From Chrysomallon squamiferum (taxonomy: Eukaryota > Mollusca > Gastropoda > Neomphalida > Peltospiridae): a stretch of DNA of 10,000 bases. Positions 7,640-10,000 of the stretch are shown one piece after another (position 1 is the stretch's first letter; the number at the start of each line of letters is the position of its first letter). The notes under the pieces are model-generated. The model was given only the letters and a program-made list of their open reading frames with translations. It was not told the DNA's origin and made no database searches. The stretch covers positions 6,972,219 through 6,982,218 of the forward strand of contig CM022676.1 of the NCBI GenBank assembly GCA_012295275.1, written 5' to 3'. Position numbers and translations under genes: made by a program.

Positions 7640-7867
7640 TTCCCTGTATGGAATAAATATTATGGTGGGTCTCTTAATGACAAACATTGCCAGTGGTAAA
7701 GATAATAGTTTTTGCTATTCATGAATTTATTTTTCAGTACTTCATCATTTTCTTTTTCCTTTGTATATATTATGTAATTCTTTTAACGACAAATATGGAC
7801 TCGACGGCTTGAATATATTTATTTCTGTCTAAAGATATTCGGTAAAATAATAATAATGATGATGATG

Positions 7868-7909
<42 letters not shown>

Positions 7910-7924
7910 GACGAAAAGAAAATT
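7296..7924. other. AT-rich spacer with (TTTA)n and (AAT)n
   Basis: No gene seen. (ATTT)9 lies at 7601-7636 after TTGTTGTTATTATTATT. An (AAT)n-(GAT)4-(AAT)n compound array lies at about 7847-7906, with the GAT units at 7858-7869. Open frames over 7512-7724 are AT-repeat products. Confidence 0.75.
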
Positions 7925-8394
7925 TAAAATTCCCATTGCACTGCTGCATTGCACTGTCGATCAGTCAAATAATTTAAATGTGAAATGAAAACGAGACAGT
8001 GACCACTGCAGTGTCCGAAGGTGCAAGGAATCGAATGACGTGCATTACGTCCGACATGACATTTTTGACATCGGCGCGTGCACATCACGCGCCGGTTCTT
8101 TGTTGCGTCGTATTGTTGCGCGAGCGATCTTCCGCTCTGCAGAGATCGTCTGACCGGCGGAACCGTCTGGTCGGAACTCGCACGCCTCTCTGCACGAGCA
8201 CGATGGCCTCTTTTCAGCAGCGACGACGTCACAGGGCGAAGAGGTCGCGGTGCGTCTCCGAGGAACAAAAAAAAAGAAAACAATACCTCCGTGGGTTGGC
8301 CTCGTTGTCGGACAACCATATTAGCAGTCGGTGAAAGCCGAATTTGACCCGAGCATATTCGCGAGTCGAAAAGGTTCGTGTTTAACCACACCAT
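7924..8394 (-). other. Unverified 156-codon open frame
   Basis: The longest ATG-initiated frame in the window, with A at -3 and G at +4. It is rich in R, S and H and has scattered cysteines, including CTRRCQKC, but no family I recognise. The opposite strand is open over 7999-8334 too, and from an ATG at 8203 (again A at -3, G at +4) encodes a 43-residue basic peptide rich in R, K and Q. Stop codons are depleted in all frames because the DNA is G+C-rich, so length alone is weak evidence. At most one of these can be real; none may be. Confidence 0.15.
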
Positions 8395-8790
8395 TTTTCA
8401 CCTTTGGGGGTCAACCCTTTATTTCCCCCGCCGTCAATGAACGCGCGTCGCATGCTTAGACGCTCGATCTTTACGGGGCGTATTCTTTGACCAGATTGTA
8501 TCGAAACTGCGGCTATTAAATGTTTGTTCTAATCACTACCTGAAGGCGGGAACCCGGCCTAGCCAGGCGTGTGTCCATTTGGTCAATCGATGTGCAAAGA
8601 GAGGGTTAATAACAAGTCTTCGATACATTCAAGCCGCCATTATAATTAATTTACAATACGAAAAGAGACTGCACTGGTTTAGGCCTTTGTGATACGTAAC
8701 GTCCGTATTAATATGGACACCTGGCAGAAGGCCGTACACCAGTCGAAAGTTTTCCCACTTCCCCAATATTTTAAAATTAAAACCGAATAT
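7925..8790. promoter_or_regulatory. CpG-rich island, candidate promoter region
   Basis: The most G+C-rich part of the window. In 8041-8280 I counted 136 G+C of 240 (57%) and 31 CpG against about 19 expected. It contains palindromes CACTGCAGTG (8004-8013), CTCTGCAGAG (8135-8144) and ACGCGCGT (8441-8448), a 9-bp inverted repeat (8072-8094), a near-consensus CRE CGACGTCA (8224-8231), GGCGGGAA (8545-8552) and a minus-strand ATGGCGGC (8633-8640). High CpG with no depletion suggests DNA unmethylated in the germ line, as at many promoters. Transcription start, direction and target gene cannot be read from the sequence. Confidence 0.45.
8072..8094. other. Perfect 9-bp GC-rich inverted repeat
   Basis: CGGCGCGTG (8072-8080) and CACGCGCCG (8086-8094) are exact reverse complements around the five bases CACAT. 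It is either a strong short hairpin or a pair of facing binding sites with CACGCG cores. Confidence 0.9.
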
Positions 8791-8795
8791 CTACG

Positions 8796-8820
8796 AAAAA
8801 AAAAAAAAAAAAAAAAAAAA
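8796..8820 (+). repeat. A25 homopolymer
   Basis: Twenty-five A immediately after the CpG-rich block. It could mark the 3' end of a retroposed sequence, but I see no upstream AATAAA and no target-site duplication. Confidence 0.95.
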
Positions 8821-9020
8821 GAATAATTCAATATTTTTATTTCATTAATAATTTATTAAGGTATTTCCTTTCCAGATTAATTTTCTTTATGGTTGGTTTT
8901 GTCATTTTCTAAAAATAATCAAAGTAAATTATCCAGTGAAGACCGTATAATCTTTTTCCATTAATACAGATTAACAAATAAAACTTGATCCATTTGACAT
9001 AGTTAGGCCATTATATGAAA
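8821..9020. other. AT-rich spacer
   Basis: Unique A/T-rich sequence. I see no gene, repeat array or clear motif. Confidence 0.6.
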
Positions 9021-9222
9021 GAACAGCAACAACAGCGACAACAACAGCTATAATGACTACTACTGTGACCTTTACTACTACAGTTACTATTAAGTTTACT
9101 TCTACTGGAGCTATTACCACTGCTAATATTAATTATTCTACTACTACTATTCCAGCAACAAAGACAACTACTACTACTACTACTAATTATACTGCTACTA
9201 CTACTACTACTAATAATAATAA
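9021..9222 (+). repeat. Degenerate in-phase CTA/CAA trinucleotide array
   Basis: About 200 bases in which CAA, CAG, CTA, TTA, ATA and related triplets keep one three-base phase. The overlapping threonine-rich open frame is the translation of the repeat. Variation is by substitution, with little sign of phase-breaking insertion or deletion. It ends in CTACTACTAATAATAAT-type units. Confidence 0.85.
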
Positions 9223-9444
9223 GTTACAAATATATTAGTATTAGTAGATGTGTCTATAATAATGATTCCATATGTATTGTTTGTTTTTGTCGGTTTTCTT
9301 TTTTTTTTTTTTTTTTTTTAATTATTTATAATTTATATCACAGTGCACACTTTTAATTTACTTATTATTATTATCTTTTAATATTCTAAATGCAACTTTT
9401 ATAGCCAGTCTGTTCATATTTCATTGTTTCATTATGATAAAACA
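9223..9444. other. AT-rich spacer with T21
   Basis: T21 at 9299-9319, otherwise unique AT-rich DNA with a short TTATTATTATT near 9362-9372. No gene seen. Confidence 0.7.
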
Positions 9445-9680
9445 GAATAAAACGTTTCACGCGCCTCGACGATTTTCCGGATATGGTTACTGACGCATGA
9501 CAAGTAATGATTTCCTTGCCTCGAGAGAAATACTTCCGCTGAACGCGCTATGCACGTGATTTTACAGATCACCGTTTCCGTTACGATTCCGTAGGGACCA
9601 TCTCAAATGTCAATTAAATAGAAATAATTCATGCTGCCGTTTAGAATGTGGAATAAAAGTTACGTGGTGTCATTTTCGTT
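9445..9680. promoter_or_regulatory. Candidate regulatory island F
   Basis: Unique CpG-containing block with TTTCACGCGCC near 9456-9466, TGACGCATGACA near 9491-9502 (bZIP-like), GCACGTGA with the E-box core at 9553-9558, and TCAATTAAAT near 9609-9618 (homeodomain-type). No protein-coding frame is supported. Function is inferred from composition and motifs. Confidence 0.25.
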
Positions 9681-10000
9681 TAAAATGTGATTTATTTATT
9701 TTTTTTTTTTTTTTTTTTTTTTGGTTTTGTTTTTGTTTTTGCTTTGCTTTGTTGTTGTTGTTGTTGTTGTTATTATTATTATTATTATTTCTTTCTTTCT
9801 TTTTATTATATGCATTTTTTTAAATTCTAATTTATTTATTTATTCTTTTTTTTACCTTTTTTTTCTTAAAGCTATGAAAAAATATTGTTCACAATAATGA
9901 CGTAACATTAATACAAATAATAATAATAATAATAATAATAAGAAGAAGAAGAAGATGATGATGATGAAGAAAAATAACAACAGTAAAAGAGAAGATGAAA
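9681..10000 (+). repeat. T24, (GTT)7-(ATT)n, and AAT-AAG-ATG arrays
   Basis: T24 (9699-9722), GTTTT-type units (about 9724-9750), (GTT)7 (9751-9771) passing in phase to (ATT)n (9772-9789), then (TTTC)n to about 9801. T-rich DNA follows. A second compound array runs (AAT)n 9916-9940, (AAG)n to about 9954, and (ATG)4 9955-9966, then a purine-rich end. No gene seen. Confidence 0.93.

Noticed and set aside
7934-7956. ATTGCACT words resembling a miR-25/92-type seed
   Set aside because: No upstream arm pairs with this segment to form a precursor hairpin, and the word is part of a local direct repeat.
7925-8820. Retroposed gene or SINE ending in A25
   Set aside because: No AATAAA near the tail, no matching target-site duplication, no recognisable RNA-polymerase III boxes or coding remnant.
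9053-9238. Threonine-rich open frame as a mucin-like gene
   Set aside because: It follows the degenerate CTA/ACT repeat and has no signal peptide or flanking exon signal.
1-10000. tRNA or rRNA genes
   Set aside because: I found no segment with a convincing T-arm GTTCRANNC together with an A-box, and no rRNA-like sequence, on either strand by eye.

Overview
The window looks like intergenic or intronic DNA of an AT-rich animal nuclear genome. I find no gene that I can name, no tRNA or rRNA, no transposon coding region and no CRISPR array. Long homopolymers, many trinucleotide and tetranucleotide microsatellites ((TAA)n, (ATT)n, (GTT)n, (TTTA)n, (AG)n, TG/TATG tracts) and CpG-containing islands in an AT-rich background argue against a bacterium. 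The mix resembles invertebrate, especially lophotrochozoan or cephalopod-like, noncoding DNA, but that placement is an impression at low confidence. Nothing in the sequence fixes the species.

The layout alternates two kinds of DNA. The first is non-repetitive sequence, richer in G+C and CpG, at about 241-480, 825-1160, 2020-2560, 5215-5480, 5585-5860, 6415-6600, 7925-8790 and 9445-9680. These islands hold nearly all of the GC-rich regulatory-type words: five CACGTG E-boxes, three TTCCCGCC (E2F-type) words, one perfect TCTCGCGAGA palindrome, octamer-like and SOX-like words, and YY1-like words. The second kind is very AT-rich spacer filled with simple repeats, at about 481-824, 1161-2019, 2561-5214, 5861-6414, 6601-7924, 8791-9444 and 9681-10000.

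The strongest single element is the CpG island at about 7990-8480. In its core (8041-8280) I counted 136 G+C in 240 bases and 31 CpG, an observed/expected ratio near 1.6. It contains a perfect 9-bp GC-rich inverted repeat, other short palindromes and a near-consensus CRE, and is the best candidate for a promoter or first exon. Open frames occur on both of its strands, but none has a recognisable domain.

Other structural features are a tandem duplication (5918-6136) whose copies share 50 identical bases, a 38-bp AAT/ATT palindrome (7123-7160), an 18-bp palindrome (4239-4256) and an imperfect hairpin (2465-2512). A new biological system is not demonstrated. The reasonable reading is a cis-regulatory or promoter-bearing noncoding region with abundant microsatellites.
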